Of a DNA stretch of 26,793 bases, positions 1 through 7,177 are shown in pieces. How positions within the stretch are numbered: the first letter of the stretch is position 1; the number at the start of each line of letters is the position of its first letter. Origin of the DNA: a virus; IMG/VR virus record IMGVR_UViG_3300030451_005683, positions 1 through 26,793 of that record. One strand, given 5' to 3'. The translations under genes and the position numbers were made by a program. The notes under the pieces were generated by a model that searched no databases, was not told where the DNA came from, and was given only the letters and a program-made list of their open reading frames with translations.

Positions 1-296
1 TGAGAGAAACTATATGCACCGCCTGCACTTGTTTGTGTCGCTGTAGAGATTGATCCTTGTCCAACTCCGTCAGTGAGTGTGCCTAGTCCACCAACGTTAC
101 CGTCAGCAGATCCACCGCCTCCAACGTCCATGGTCACACCAGAACCAGAGACCGAGTAGGTACTACCGATTCTTGATACCTGTGTTGCTGCAGCGTTAGT
201 GGTCAACTGAACACTTGACTGCATTTTATGTGTGATATCTGCAAATACAGGAGAACCAAATCCTGCCAATAATATAAGTGGTAAGTATTTCTTCAT
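1..296 (-). CDS. Secreted Ser/Gly-rich protein, N-terminal part (3' end outside window)
   Basis: An open frame on the minus strand starts at the ATG complementary to 294-296 and runs off the left edge of the window, so only about 98 residues are visible. The first 19 or so residues look like a signal peptide (MKKYLPLILLAGF, then PVFA before the probable cleavage site). The rest is low in charge and rich in Ser, Gly, Thr and Ala, with GGGG and repeated G-T-L-T/D-G patterns that resemble a beta-rich surface or fibre-like protein. Proteins with this type of N-terminus occur in T4-like cyanophages, but I know of no assigned function. The spacing to the next minus-strand gene is about 80 bases and contains a terminator, so it may have its own transcript. 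The function is unknown. Confidence 0.7.
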   Translation of the reverse strand, partial: MKKYLPLILLAGFGSPVFADITHKMQSSVQLTTNAAATQVSRIGSTYSVSGSGVTMDVGGGGSADGNVGGLGTLTDGVGQGSISTATQTSAGGAYSFS

Positions 297-332
297 GAAA
301 TTACCGATTATTTGCTAGCTCTATTTAGACAT

Positions 333-355
333 AAAAAAACCCTACTTGCGTAGGG
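333..355 (-). terminator. Intrinsic terminator of the 378-656 gene
   Basis: Read on the minus strand, a 6-bp stem (CCCTAC / GTAGGG, at 340-345 and 350-355) with a 4-base loop is followed directly by a run of seven T (complement of 333-339). It lies 22 bases beyond the stop codon of the minus-strand gene at 378-656. On the plus strand there is no T-run after the stem, so it works in one direction only. Confidence 0.85.
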
Positions 356-377
356 TAAGTACAGATGTACTCTTATA

Positions 378-656
378 TTATTTGAGTGCAACTAACTGCT
401 GACGCCATTTTTCTTTGACTGCTGTAGTCCAAACTGCATTTGCCACACCTTGAATCTCTGCTGAGTATCCAGAAATATCTGTGTCCACTAGAGCATCATT
501 GCCATCTAGTGTTCCTGATTTTAGAACTTCATACTTGAAATGAGTTCCTATTTCTGTCCCATCTTCAACAATTATTATTGCTGTTCTGAGTTCTATGTTA
601 TTATAAGGTCCTTTTATAGTCATCTTATCGATTGACTCTGCTTTGGTAAGTGCCAT
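378..656 (-). CDS. Hypothetical cyanophage protein, 92 aa
   Basis: A complete small minus-strand gene. The start at 656 has GGAG about 10 bases upstream (complement of the 667-671 area), and a late-promoter-like ATAAATA sits about 55 bases upstream. The protein starts MALTKAESIDKM, has no signal peptide or membrane segment, alternates short strands and charged turns, and ends in a basic helix with WTTAVKEKWRQQ. I do not recognise a domain. Its promoter type suggests late expression, and so possibly a minor virion or assembly role, but this is inference only. It is transcribed away from the sugar operon and ends at a clear terminator. Confidence 0.75.
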   Translation of the reverse strand: MALTKAESIDKMTIKGPYNNIELRTAIIIVEDGTEIGTHFKYEVLKSGTLDGNDALVDTDISGYSAEIQGVANAVWTTAVKEKWRQQLVALK

Positions 657-709
657 TAGGGTAATTCTCCGAATTAGACTTGTTTAGGTACGTACTGTTT
701 GTACTTCAT

Positions 710-716
710 TATTTAT
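710..716 (-). promoter_or_regulatory. T4-type late promoter motif (minus strand)
   Basis: The complement reads AAATAAATAAT and contains ATAAATA, matching 7 of 8 positions of the T4-like late -10 element TATAAATA. It lies about 55 bases upstream of the minus-strand gene at 378-656. No -35 element is expected for this class. It lies only a few bases from the plus-strand early-type promoter at 722-750, giving a divergent control region. Confidence 0.5.
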
Positions 717-721
717 TTTTA

Positions 722-750
722 TTGACATTCATGGTGTCTTATCTTATAAT
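722..750 (+). promoter_or_regulatory. Consensus sigma70 promoter for the large plus-strand operon
   Basis: TTGACA at 722-727 and TATAAT at 745-750 are separated by exactly 17 bases, which is the full consensus for the housekeeping sigma factor. The predicted transcript would start near 757, about 17 bases before the ATG at 774. Early promoters of T4-like phages resemble host sigma70 promoters, so early expression of the downstream array by host polymerase is the natural reading. A minor upstream effect on the opposite-strand late promoter is possible because the two overlap. Confidence 0.85.
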
Positions 751-773
751 ATATTTGAACTTTATATTCAATT

Positions 774-986
774 ATGATTCACCTACGAGACAGTCTCGTC
801 AATAATCTCATCAAGCATGCAGAAGGACAGATAGCAAAACACAAAGCGAATGTAGAGATTTACTTTACATATCCAACAGGTATAGGTGAACACCCTGATA
901 TCATGGGTGCCATCGAGACTGAGTTGAATGAGATCTCAAGATACCATGAACAAATTCAAGTACTAAAGGAGTATTTTGACGCATGA
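774..986 (+). CDS. Hypothetical protein, 70 aa, first gene of the operon
   Basis: The first gene after the strong promoter; it overlaps talC by 4 bases (ATGA). The 70-residue product is acidic and mostly helical. It starts MIHLRDSLVNNLIKHAEGQ and has the segment GIGEHPDIMGAIETEL, followed by a helix ending in VLKEYFDA. The alternating hydrophobic and charged pattern suggests a short helical hairpin or coiled coil. The leader is short and no strong Shine-Dalgarno sequence is visible. I recognise it only as the type of small protein found in T4-like cyanophages. Position as promoter-proximal partner of talC hints at early expression; no function can be assigned. Confidence 0.75.
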   Translation: MIHLRDSLVNNLIKHAEGQIAKHKANVEIYFTYPTGIGEHPDIMGAIETELNEISRYHEQIQVLKEYFDA

Positions 987-1654
987 AGATTTTCCTAGAT
1001 ACCGCAGAGACAGATCTGATCAAGAAATATTATGGAACTGGTCTTATTGACGGTGTTACTACAAACCCTACTCTTATCCGTAAGAGTGGGAGAGACCCAG
1101 AAGACGTATACCAAGAACTAGCAGACTATGGTGTCCGTGACATCAGCATGGAAGTTGTTGGTGACGAGGAGACTATGACTGCAGAAGGTAGGAGATTGCA
1201 TAGCAAGTATGCATTCCAAAGTAAAAAACTTAGTATCAATCCTACCACTATCAAAGTACCACTATCACCAGATGGTCTAAGGACATGTAGATCACTTGCT
1301 CTTGATGGGATCAAAGTAAATGTTACTCTTGTTTTCTCAGCAGCACAAGCAGTCCTAGCATCAAAGGCAGGAGCAGCATATGTTTCTCCATTTGTGGGTA
1401 GATTAGATGATCAATCAGTCAATGGTATTGGTCTTATAAATCAGATAGCAAGTATATATCGTATGCATGGATCTCAAACACAGGTCCTTTCTGCATCAAT
1501 ACGAAGTGTGCAGCATGTGACAGACTCTTTTCTAAACGGAGCAAACATATGCACAATGCCACCTAGTATTTTTGAGAAGATGTATAATCATATACTCACT
1601 GATAAAGGTCTTGAACTATTCGATCAGGACTGGGCACAAGTACAATCAAAATGA
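983..1654 (+). CDS. talC: Transaldolase-like protein TalC
   Basis: A 223-residue protein of the small transaldolase/fructose-6-phosphate aldolase family, which has a single TIM barrel of about 215-220 residues. MKIFLDTA at the N-terminus carries the conserved Asp of strand 1, and GVTTNPTLI (24-32) is a family signature. TIKVPL carries the probable Schiff-base Lys91, and VNVTLVFS and AGAAYVSPFVGR follow in the usual order. The family interconverts pentose-phosphate pathway sugars (sedoheptulose-7-P and glyceraldehyde-3-P with erythrose-4-P and fructose-6-P). Phage-encoded talC is a well-known auxiliary metabolic gene of cyanophages, thought to redirect host carbon toward NADPH and nucleotide precursors. 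Here it also sits at the head of a sugar operon, so supply of hexose phosphate to the next genes is possible. It overlaps both neighbours by 4 bases. Confidence 0.95.
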   Translation: MKIFLDTAETDLIKKYYGTGLIDGVTTNPTLIRKSGRDPEDVYQELADYGVRDISMEVVGDEETMTAEGRRLHSKYAFQSKKLSINPTTIKVPLSPDGLRTCRSLALDGIKVNVTLVFSAAQAVLASKAGAAYVSPFVGRLDDQSVNGIGLINQIASIYRMHGSQTQVLSASIRSVQHVTDSFLNGANICTMPPSIFEKMYNHILTDKGLELFDQDWAQVQSK

Positions 1655-2037
1655 TGTTCGTAAGAAGAGAGCGTCCTTGGGGGTGGTATGAAACCATCGT
1701 CGAGGACGATAACTATAAAGTGAAGAGACTTTACATAGCACCTGATCAGAGACTGTCACTTCAGTATCATAATCTGAGGACAGAGGACTGGGTGATTGTA
1801 GAGGGTGGTGGTATTATAACTCAGAATAGAATGGAGACTGAATGTAAGGTGGGTGACACTTTTCATATTGGCACAGAGATGAAGCACCGAGCAAAGGGTG
1901 GTGAGAAAGGATTATTGATTATTGAAACTCAGATTGGTATATGTAAAGAGAATGATATTATAAGACTTGAAGATGACTATGGTCGTATCAAGAAAGAAAA
2001 TACATATATGTGCATGAACGAATACGGGACTGAATAA
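1651..2037 (+). CDS. Stand-alone phosphomannose isomerase (ManC C-terminal-type cupin)
   Basis: A 128-residue single-domain cupin matching the phosphomannose isomerase half of type II PMI/GMP enzymes: RPWGWYE (8-14), LSLQYHN (35-41) then TEDWVIVEG, and ETQIG followed by DIIRLEDDYGR. Gln38, His40, Glu45 and His79 are the likely metal ligands. The reaction is fructose-6-phosphate to mannose-6-phosphate, the entry to GDP-mannose. The guanylyltransferase half normally fused to it is absent, and no phosphomannomutase is seen in the window. Those steps must therefore come from the host or from elsewhere in the phage. It fits with the GDP-mannose 3,5-epimerase at 5125-6252 and with GDP-sugar-using transferases downstream. 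A sugar-nucleotide cupin of other specificity is possible but less likely. Confidence 0.85.
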   Translation: MMFVRRERPWGWYETIVEDDNYKVKRLYIAPDQRLSLQYHNLRTEDWVIVEGGGIITQNRMETECKVGDTFHIGTEMKHRAKGGEKGLLIIETQIGICKENDIIRLEDDYGRIKKENTYMCMNEYGTE

Positions 2038-2969
2038 TGATTCTGATTACTGGTGGTGCCGGTTTTATAGGAAGTAACTTTGTAAATTATGTTCAGAGAG
2101 TTTATGATGATGAGATTATCGTCATAGATTCTTTATCATATGCTTCTGACGTAAATTATATCAAGAAAGATAGCAAGACGACATTCGTATGGTGTGACAT
2201 TGCAAACGAGAAACATGTCAATCATATATTCAAGACATACAAACCAAACAAAGTATTTCATTTTGCTGCTGAGAGTCATGTAGATAATTCAATCAAGAAT
2301 TACAAACCATTTCTAGAATCAAATGTGATAGGAACTATCAATTTGATGAACGCTGCATTAGAAGTGGGTGTAGAGAAGTTTCATCATGTATCTACTGATG
2401 AAGTGTATGGTTCACTAGAATATGATGACGAGAATATATTTACAGAGACCACACCATACGACCCAAGAAATCCATACTCTGCTAGTAAGGCAGCGTCAGA
2501 TTATTTTGTAAAAGCATGGCATAATACATACAAACTTCCTTATCTTATAACAAACTGTTCAAATAACTATGGACCACATCAACACCTAGAAAAACTCATA
2601 CCTCTTACTATTATAAACGCTATGAGATGTAAGAAAACTTACATGCATAGCGAAGGAAGATTGATTCGTGACTGGTTGTATGTTGAGGATCATTGTCGTG
2701 CTATCTGGATGCTAGAAGAACAAGGTATTATGAATGATACCTATAACATAGGTGGTGGTTGTGAACTTGATGTAGAAACAGTGGTCAAAAAAATACTTAC
2801 CATATTAGGTAAGTCACATGATCTTATTGGTGTGTCAGATGCAAGACCGGGTGTTGATAAAAGATATGCTATGAGTTATACTAAGTTATATGAAGCAACT
2901 GGGTGGAAACCGATCATGAATTTTGACACTGGTCTACAACATACTATACAATGGTATTTGAATAGATGA
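2037..2969 (+). CDS. rfbB: dTDP-glucose 4,6-dehydratase-like (RmlB/RfbB)
   Basis: An extended short-chain dehydrogenase of 310 residues. The NAD-binding GGAGFIGSNF is at 6-15 and AAESHVDNS at 78-86. VSTDEVYGS contains the Asp121-Glu122 pair typical of 4,6-dehydratases. Tyr147 and Lys151 form the YxxxK pair in NPYSASKAASD, and NNYGPHQ and RDWLYVEDHCRAI follow, as in RmlB. It would convert a nucleoside-diphosphate glucose to its 4-keto-6-deoxy form. The STDEVYG motif favours RmlB over CDP-glucose 4,6-dehydratase, yet the RfbH-type enzyme two genes downstream is classically CDP-specific, so nucleotide specificity is open. It is slightly shorter than the usual 330-360 residues. The start codon overlaps the stop of the PMI gene by one base. 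Confidence 0.9.
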   Translation: MILITGGAGFIGSNFVNYVQRVYDDEIIVIDSLSYASDVNYIKKDSKTTFVWCDIANEKHVNHIFKTYKPNKVFHFAAESHVDNSIKNYKPFLESNVIGTINLMNAALEVGVEKFHHVSTDEVYGSLEYDDENIFTETTPYDPRNPYSASKAASDYFVKAWHNTYKLPYLITNCSNNYGPHQHLEKLIPLTIINAMRCKKTYMHSEGRLIRDWLYVEDHCRAIWMLEEQGIMNDTYNIGGGCELDVETVVKKILTILGKSHDLIGVSDARPGVDKRYAMSYTKLYEATGWKPIMNFDTGLQHTIQWYLNR

Positions 2970-3781
2970 TTTCTTTATTTGGTCCGGGTTTTGTTGGTGG
3001 TAGATTTGCAGAAATGTATCCAACATTCACTCACGTTGAGGAAAGAGATGAGAGATGTCCTACACACAAGGATGTTTTATATTTTATTTCGACAACAAAT
3101 AATTATCATGTGCATAATCACATAACATTAGATGTAGATACTAATCTGAAAGTTCTATGCGAAACTTTAGATTTCTGTAGATCAGAAGACATCACATTCA
3201 ATTTTATATCATCATGGTTTGTGTATGGTCAAGGAGGAAATGTCCCTGCTAAAGAGGGAGATCATTGTAATCCTACAGGGTTCTATTCTATCACTAAGTA
3301 TTGTGCAGAAAATCTTATCAAGTCTTTTGCACAGACCACTGGTATGAAGTATAGAATACTGAGACTATGTAATGTCATGGGTGTTGGTGACACAAAGGCA
3401 AGTAAGAAGAAAAATGCCATACAATATATGATAAATGAGTTGAAAAATAACAGAGACATCAACATATACGATAACGGATCACATCAACGTGACGTCATGC
3501 ATGTTGATGATGTTTGTCGTGCTATTCATCTTGCTATAACTCATGGTGAGTTGAATGAAATTTATAACATAGGTTCTGGTAAACCTACAGCAGTTGGACA
3601 ACTCATTGATACTGCGATAAAGTATACTAATACAACAGGTGAGGTTCATAATATAGAACCACCTGAGTTTCATAATAATGTTCAGACCAGAAACTTCTGG
3701 TTAGACACCACCAAACTACAAGACCTTGGTTTCCGTCAAGCAGTCTCTAATGAATCTATCGTACACGAATTATGTCTATAA
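2966..3781 (+). CDS. NAD-dependent epimerase/reductase (short SDR)
   Basis: A 271-residue extended-SDR protein. The Rossmann motif is reduced to GPGFVGG (6-12) right at the N-terminus, and the adenine-side strand is short. The catalytic residues are visible as Ser83 in FISSWFVYG and Tyr107/Lys111 in FYSITKYCAEN. A later RDVMHVDDVCRAI motif and YNIGSG match the family. Placed between a 4,6-dehydratase and an RfbH-type 3-dehydratase, it could be the 4-keto reductase that completes a 3,6-dideoxyhexose, in the manner of abequose or paratose synthase, or an epimerase. That role is inferred from order only. It overlaps the next gene by 10 bases. Confidence 0.8.
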   Translation: MISLFGPGFVGGRFAEMYPTFTHVEERDERCPTHKDVLYFISTTNNYHVHNHITLDVDTNLKVLCETLDFCRSEDITFNFISSWFVYGQGGNVPAKEGDHCNPTGFYSITKYCAENLIKSFAQTTGMKYRILRLCNVMGVGDTKASKKKNAIQYMINELKNNRDINIYDNGSHQRDVMHVDDVCRAIHLAITHGELNEIYNIGSGKPTAVGQLIDTAIKYTNTTGEVHNIEPPEFHNNVQTRNFWLDTTKLQDLGFRQAVSNESIVHELCL

Positions 3782-5070
3782 AAGATAAAGTCTCTGATTT
3801 TATATCACAACTGGGAGATGATGGTGAGAATCTATTCCCATATCTTGCTAACAAAGATTGGAAACCCGGTGGTAACATCTACTATTCTGGTCCATATTGG
3901 GATGAGCAAGAACCTATTGCTGCAATAACAACTTTGTTGAAGGGTAAGTGGTTGCCTGCAGGAGAAGAAGTCAATAAGTTTGAACATCAATTTGGTAAGA
4001 GATTCGACTTCAAGTATAGTGTCATGGTGAACAGTGGTTCATCTGCTAATCTTGTGATGATTGCTGCACTGAAAAAATATTTTGGATGGAAAGATGGTGA
4101 TGAGATATTGGTATGTACATGTGGATTTCCTACTACCATCAACCCTATCATACAGAATAATTTGAAACCTGTATTTGTGGATATTGATTACACAGATTTG
4201 AATTGGGATCTAAGTATGTTAGAGTCCAAGATCACCAGTAGAACTAGAGCGTGTTTTTCTTCTCCTGTTCTGGGAAATCCCTACGACTTTGATAAGTTCC
4301 TCGAAATTTTGGATGTTCACGGACTCGAATACATCGCGGACAACTGTGACTCCTTGGGTAGCAAGTGGAGAGGTGAGTTTCTTACCAAAAACGCCATCGC
4401 TGCTTCTTGTTCTTTCTATCCAGCTCATCATATCTCCACTATCGAGGGTGGAATGGTTTCCTCTAATGTCGAGGAGATAATCCAGATTGCCAGATCGTAT
4501 GCTTGGTGGGGAAGAGGATGCTACTGTGTAGGATCCCAAAATAAATTGCCCAACGGTGTCTGTGGGCAACGCTTCGACCGTTGGTTGGAAGGGTACGACC
4601 ATGATGTCGATCATAAGTATGTCTTCGGAGTTCAAGGATATAACCTCAAACCCGCCGACTTGCAAGGGTCTATTGGTCTTGTACAATTGACTAAGCAAGA
4701 TGAGATACATCGCATCCGTCGTCTCAACAAAACTCGACTCCATGAGATCTTTTCTAAGATCGATGGTGCGAGGGTTATTGAAGAAAAAGAACATGCCGAG
4801 ACTTCTTGGTTTGGTGTACCTATAGTATATGAAGGAAACAAAGTACAACTTGTAAAATATTTAGAAGATAATAAGATACAAACTAGAAACTATTTTGCAG
4901 GAAATATTCTCATGCATCCGGGGTACAAACACCTTGAATCATATGCTAATTATCCTAACTCATGTAAGGTGTTAGATAATGTATTTTTCTTAGGATGTTC
5001 TCCTGTAATTACAGATCCTATGATAGACTACATAGAACAAGTAGTTACTAAGTTCAGAAATGGACTTTAG
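3772..5070 (+). CDS. rfbH: RfbH/E1-type PMP- and [2Fe-2S]-dependent 3-dehydratase
   Basis: A 432-residue member of the DegT/DnrJ/EryC1/StrS fold, close to the usual 437 residues of RfbH. The residue that is the PLP-binding Lys in aminotransferases is His220 (SFYPAHHIS), the hallmark of the C-3 dehydratases E1 and ColD. Cysteines at 192, 250, 252 and 264 reproduce the E1 iron-sulfur spacing C-x57-C-x-C, with a longer final interval (x11 where x7 is known for E1). The family removes the 3-hydroxyl of a 4-keto-6-deoxyhexose, giving 3,6-dideoxy sugars such as abequose, paratose, tyvelose and ascarylose. Its E3-type ferredoxin-reductase partner is not in the window. The middle of the gene (about 4230-4790) is richer in G+C and in CTC/TCC codons than its flanks, which suggests recombination. 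It is followed by one of the longest gaps in the array, 54 bases. Confidence 0.9.
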   Translation: MSIKDKVSDFISQLGDDGENLFPYLANKDWKPGGNIYYSGPYWDEQEPIAAITTLLKGKWLPAGEEVNKFEHQFGKRFDFKYSVMVNSGSSANLVMIAALKKYFGWKDGDEILVCTCGFPTTINPIIQNNLKPVFVDIDYTDLNWDLSMLESKITSRTRACFSSPVLGNPYDFDKFLEILDVHGLEYIADNCDSLGSKWRGEFLTKNAIAASCSFYPAHHISTIEGGMVSSNVEEIIQIARSYAWWGRGCYCVGSQNKLPNGVCGQRFDRWLEGYDHDVDHKYVFGVQGYNLKPADLQGSIGLVQLTKQDEIHRIRRLNKTRLHEIFSKIDGARVIEEKEHAETSWFGVPIVYEGNKVQLVKYLEDNKIQTRNYFAGNILMHPGYKHLESYANYPNSCKVLDNVFFLGCSPVITDPMIDYIEQVVTKFRNGL

Positions 5071-5071
5071 A

Positions 5072-5087
5072 TTCCCACTTTTGGGAA
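5072..5087 (+). other. Short perfect hairpin between rfbH and GME genes
   Basis: TTCCCA at 5072-5077 pairs with TGGGAA at 5082-5087 around a CTTT loop, directly after the rfbH stop codon. It is followed by AAAATTTT rather than a clean T-run, so it is at best a weak terminator or an RNA processing/stability element within the operon. Confidence 0.4.
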
Positions 5088-5124
5088 AAAATTTTCCGAC
5101 AAAAAATTCTTCATTAAGGTTTTT

Positions 5125-6252
5125 ATGAAAACAGCATTAGTACTAGGTGCCGGTGGTTTCATTGGAAGTCACATGGTCAAGAGACTCAAGAAAGAAGGTT
5201 ACTGGGTTAGAGGTGTAGACCTCAAGTATCCAGAGTTTTCTGATACAGAAGCAGACGAGTTCATTCAAGGAGACTTACGAGATAAAAGTTTTGTTGAAAG
5301 AGTCATACAATATAAAGGACAGCAAGGAAACTTCTATGAATCTGTTCCTTACAGATACATCGAACCATTCCATGAAGTATATCAGTTTGCTGCTGACATG
5401 GGTGGTGCAGGATTTATTTTTACAGGTGAGAATGATGCTGACATTATGCAGAACTCTGCAAGTATAAATCTGAATCTATTAGATGCACAGCAGAAGTTGA
5501 ATGAAACTTTTGATGGGTCAGAAGGGTGGAGTGAATGTAATAGACCATGCCTAGATTGGGTTACTAAGATCTTCTATTCTAGTTCAGCATGTATGTACCC
5601 AGAGTACAATCAATTAGACCCTAACAACCCTGATTGTCGTGAAGAATCCGCTTACCCTGCTAACCCTGACTCCGAATATGGATGGGAAAAACTCTTCTCG
5701 GAAAGATTATATCTCACTTATGGTCGTAACTACGGTATACCTGTTCGTGTTGCTCGCTACCATAACATTTTCGGTCCAGAAGGAACATGGAAAGGTGGAC
5801 GTGAGAAAGCACCGGCAGCAATCTGTAGAAAAGTTGCAAACGCAGGTCTCGCCGACACAATCGAAGTGTGGGGTGACGGAGAACAGACTCGATCTTTCTT
5901 GTTTATTGATGAATGCATTGAAGCAACTTGGAGATTGATGCAATCAGAATTCAAGGGACCTGTGAACATAGGTTCAGAAGAGATGGTTACAATCAATGAG
6001 TTAGTAAGAATAACTGCAAAAGTAGCAGGGAAATCCATAGGTAGAGATCACATACTAGATGCACCTCTTGGTGTTCGTGGACGTAACTCAAACAATGATC
6101 TAATTAGAAAGGAACTTGATTGGGATTACTCACAAACACTTGAAGAAGGTATCAGAAAGACCTATAATTGGATCGAGCAGCAGATATGTAAGGAAACTAT
6201 ATCATCTGCCACTCTTGAAAATGTAGAATACGATTTATTAGCATCAGGTTAG
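5125..6252 (+). CDS. GDP-mannose 3,5-epimerase (plant-like GME)
   Basis: A 375-residue extended SDR with near-diagnostic GME motifs: GAGGFIGSH (8-16), AADMGGAGFI (89-98), SSSACMYPE with Cys156, EYGWEKLFSE with Tyr185 and Lys189, and WKGGREKAPAA with Lys228, then WGDGEQTRSFLFIDECI. In plant GME the equivalent Cys and Lys are the acid/base pair for epimerisation at C3 and C5, turning GDP-D-mannose into GDP-L-galactose (and GDP-L-gulose). It would draw on GDP-mannose, to which the PMI cupin upstream contributes. The L-galactosyl product resembles GDP-L-fucose, so the GT10 and GT11 genes downstream are plausible users (inference). An AAGG before the ATG is a fair ribosome site. The stretch from about 5620 to 5910 is richer in CG and CTC/TCC codons than its flanks. 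Confidence 0.93.
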   Translation: MKTALVLGAGGFIGSHMVKRLKKEGYWVRGVDLKYPEFSDTEADEFIQGDLRDKSFVERVIQYKGQQGNFYESVPYRYIEPFHEVYQFAADMGGAGFIFTGENDADIMQNSASINLNLLDAQQKLNETFDGSEGWSECNRPCLDWVTKIFYSSSACMYPEYNQLDPNNPDCREESAYPANPDSEYGWEKLFSERLYLTYGRNYGIPVRVARYHNIFGPEGTWKGGREKAPAAICRKVANAGLADTIEVWGDGEQTRSFLFIDECIEATWRLMQSEFKGPVNIGSEEMVTINELVRITAKVAGKSIGRDHILDAPLGVRGRNSNNDLIRKELDWDYSQTLEEGIRKTYNWIEQQICKETISSATLENVEYDLLASG

Positions 6253-6253
6253 T

Positions 6254-7177
6254 ATGAGATCACTCGTTACTGGGGGTGCAGGATTCATAGGATCCCACCT
6301 TGTTGACAAACTATTAGACATGGGACATCAGGTTACTGTTGTTGACAACGAATCTTCAATATGTAATCAAGAGTTCTACTGGAATGATAGAGCATGGAAT
6401 GTCAAAGGAGATATTTCAGATGCAGATTTGATGGCACAAGTCTTCTCTTCACCGGACGGTATGGAGAAGATTGATTATGTGTTTCATCTTGCTGCTTATT
6501 CTAGAATACAAATTGCATTGAAGAATCCAGTTGGATGTGTGCAGACAAATGTTTTAGGAACAACAATCTTATTGCAGAATGCTCGTGAACATGGTGTCAA
6601 AGCATTCGTAAACTCATCCACATCATCATCTTATGGATTGAAAAATGAACCACCTCTTAGAGAGGACATGACACCTGATTGTTTGAATCCATACTCAGTA
6701 TCAAAGGTGGCAGCAGAGAATATGTGTAAGATGTATTCAGATCTATTTGATTTGAATACAGTAAATCTAAGATACTTCAATGTATATGGAGAAAGACAAC
6801 CTCTCATAGGACAGTATGCACCTGTTATAGGATTATTTTTAGAGCAATGGAAAAGGAGTGAAGCATTTACAATCGTGGGTGATGGTGAACAACGAAGAGA
6901 TTTCACACATGTAAGAGATGTAGTCAGAGCAAACATAGCAGCAGCAGAGAGAGCGAGTGACATATCTGGTGAGGTTATAAATGTTGGTACAGGAACTAAT
7001 CATTCTGTAAATCAAGTAGCGGATATGATTTGTGATTCCTATACTAAAAACTTTATACCACCTAGACCTGCAGAGGCAAGAGTAACTCTTGCTGATATTT
7101 CAAAAGCAAAAAACCTTTTGGGATATATGCCATCTATTGAAATTAGTGATTGGATTGATGAATACAAGGTACAATGA
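6254..7177 (+). CDS. GalE-like NAD-dependent sugar epimerase
   Basis: A 307-residue extended SDR with GGAGFIGSHL at 7-16, VFHLAAYSR near 77-84, the catalytic Ser in NSSTSSSYG, and Tyr147/Lys151 in NPYSVSKVAAEN. RYFNVYGERQ and DGEQRRDFTHVRDVV follow in the order typical of UDP-glucose or UDP-N-acetylglucosamine 4-epimerases. The length is in the range of bacterial GalE/WbpP relatives, though somewhat short. It would supply a C4-epimerised UDP-hexose or hexosamine for one of the transferases downstream. The specific substrate cannot be told by eye. The start lies one base after the GME stop codon, and the 3' end overlaps the next gene by 20 bases. Confidence 0.88.
   Translation: MRSLVTGGAGFIGSHLVDKLLDMGHQVTVVDNESSICNQEFYWNDRAWNVKGDISDADLMAQVFSSPDGMEKIDYVFHLAAYSRIQIALKNPVGCVQTNVLGTTILLQNAREHGVKAFVNSSTSSSYGLKNEPPLREDMTPDCLNPYSVSKVAAENMCKMYSDLFDLNTVNLRYFNVYGERQPLIGQYAPVIGLFLEQWKRSEAFTIVGDGEQRRDFTHVRDVVRANIAAAERASDISGEVINVGTGTNHSVNQVADMICDSYTKNFIPPRPAEARVTLADISKAKNLLGYMPSIEISDWIDEYKVQ

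Noticed and set aside
3283-3673. Minus-strand frames opposite the short SDR gene
   Set aside because: They are shadows of a well-supported plus-strand gene, hydrophobic because of reversed codon use, and lack ribosome sites or promoters.
4219-4848. Long minus-strand frame (209 codons) opposite rfbH
   Set aside because: It lies wholly within a gene with clear catalytic motifs on the plus strand; its translation is Ser/Arg-rich and without family motifs. The G+C-rich inner segment of rfbH explains the lack of stops.
5072-5087. Hairpin after rfbH as an operon terminator
   Set aside because: There is no T-run after the stem, so I list it only as a hairpin; the operon seems to continue.
7089-7157. 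Longer N-terminus of the FkbM-like protein
   Set aside because: It would start deep inside the epimerase gene, and the added residues are the out-of-frame reading of its conserved C-terminus; the ATG at 7158 fits the family better.
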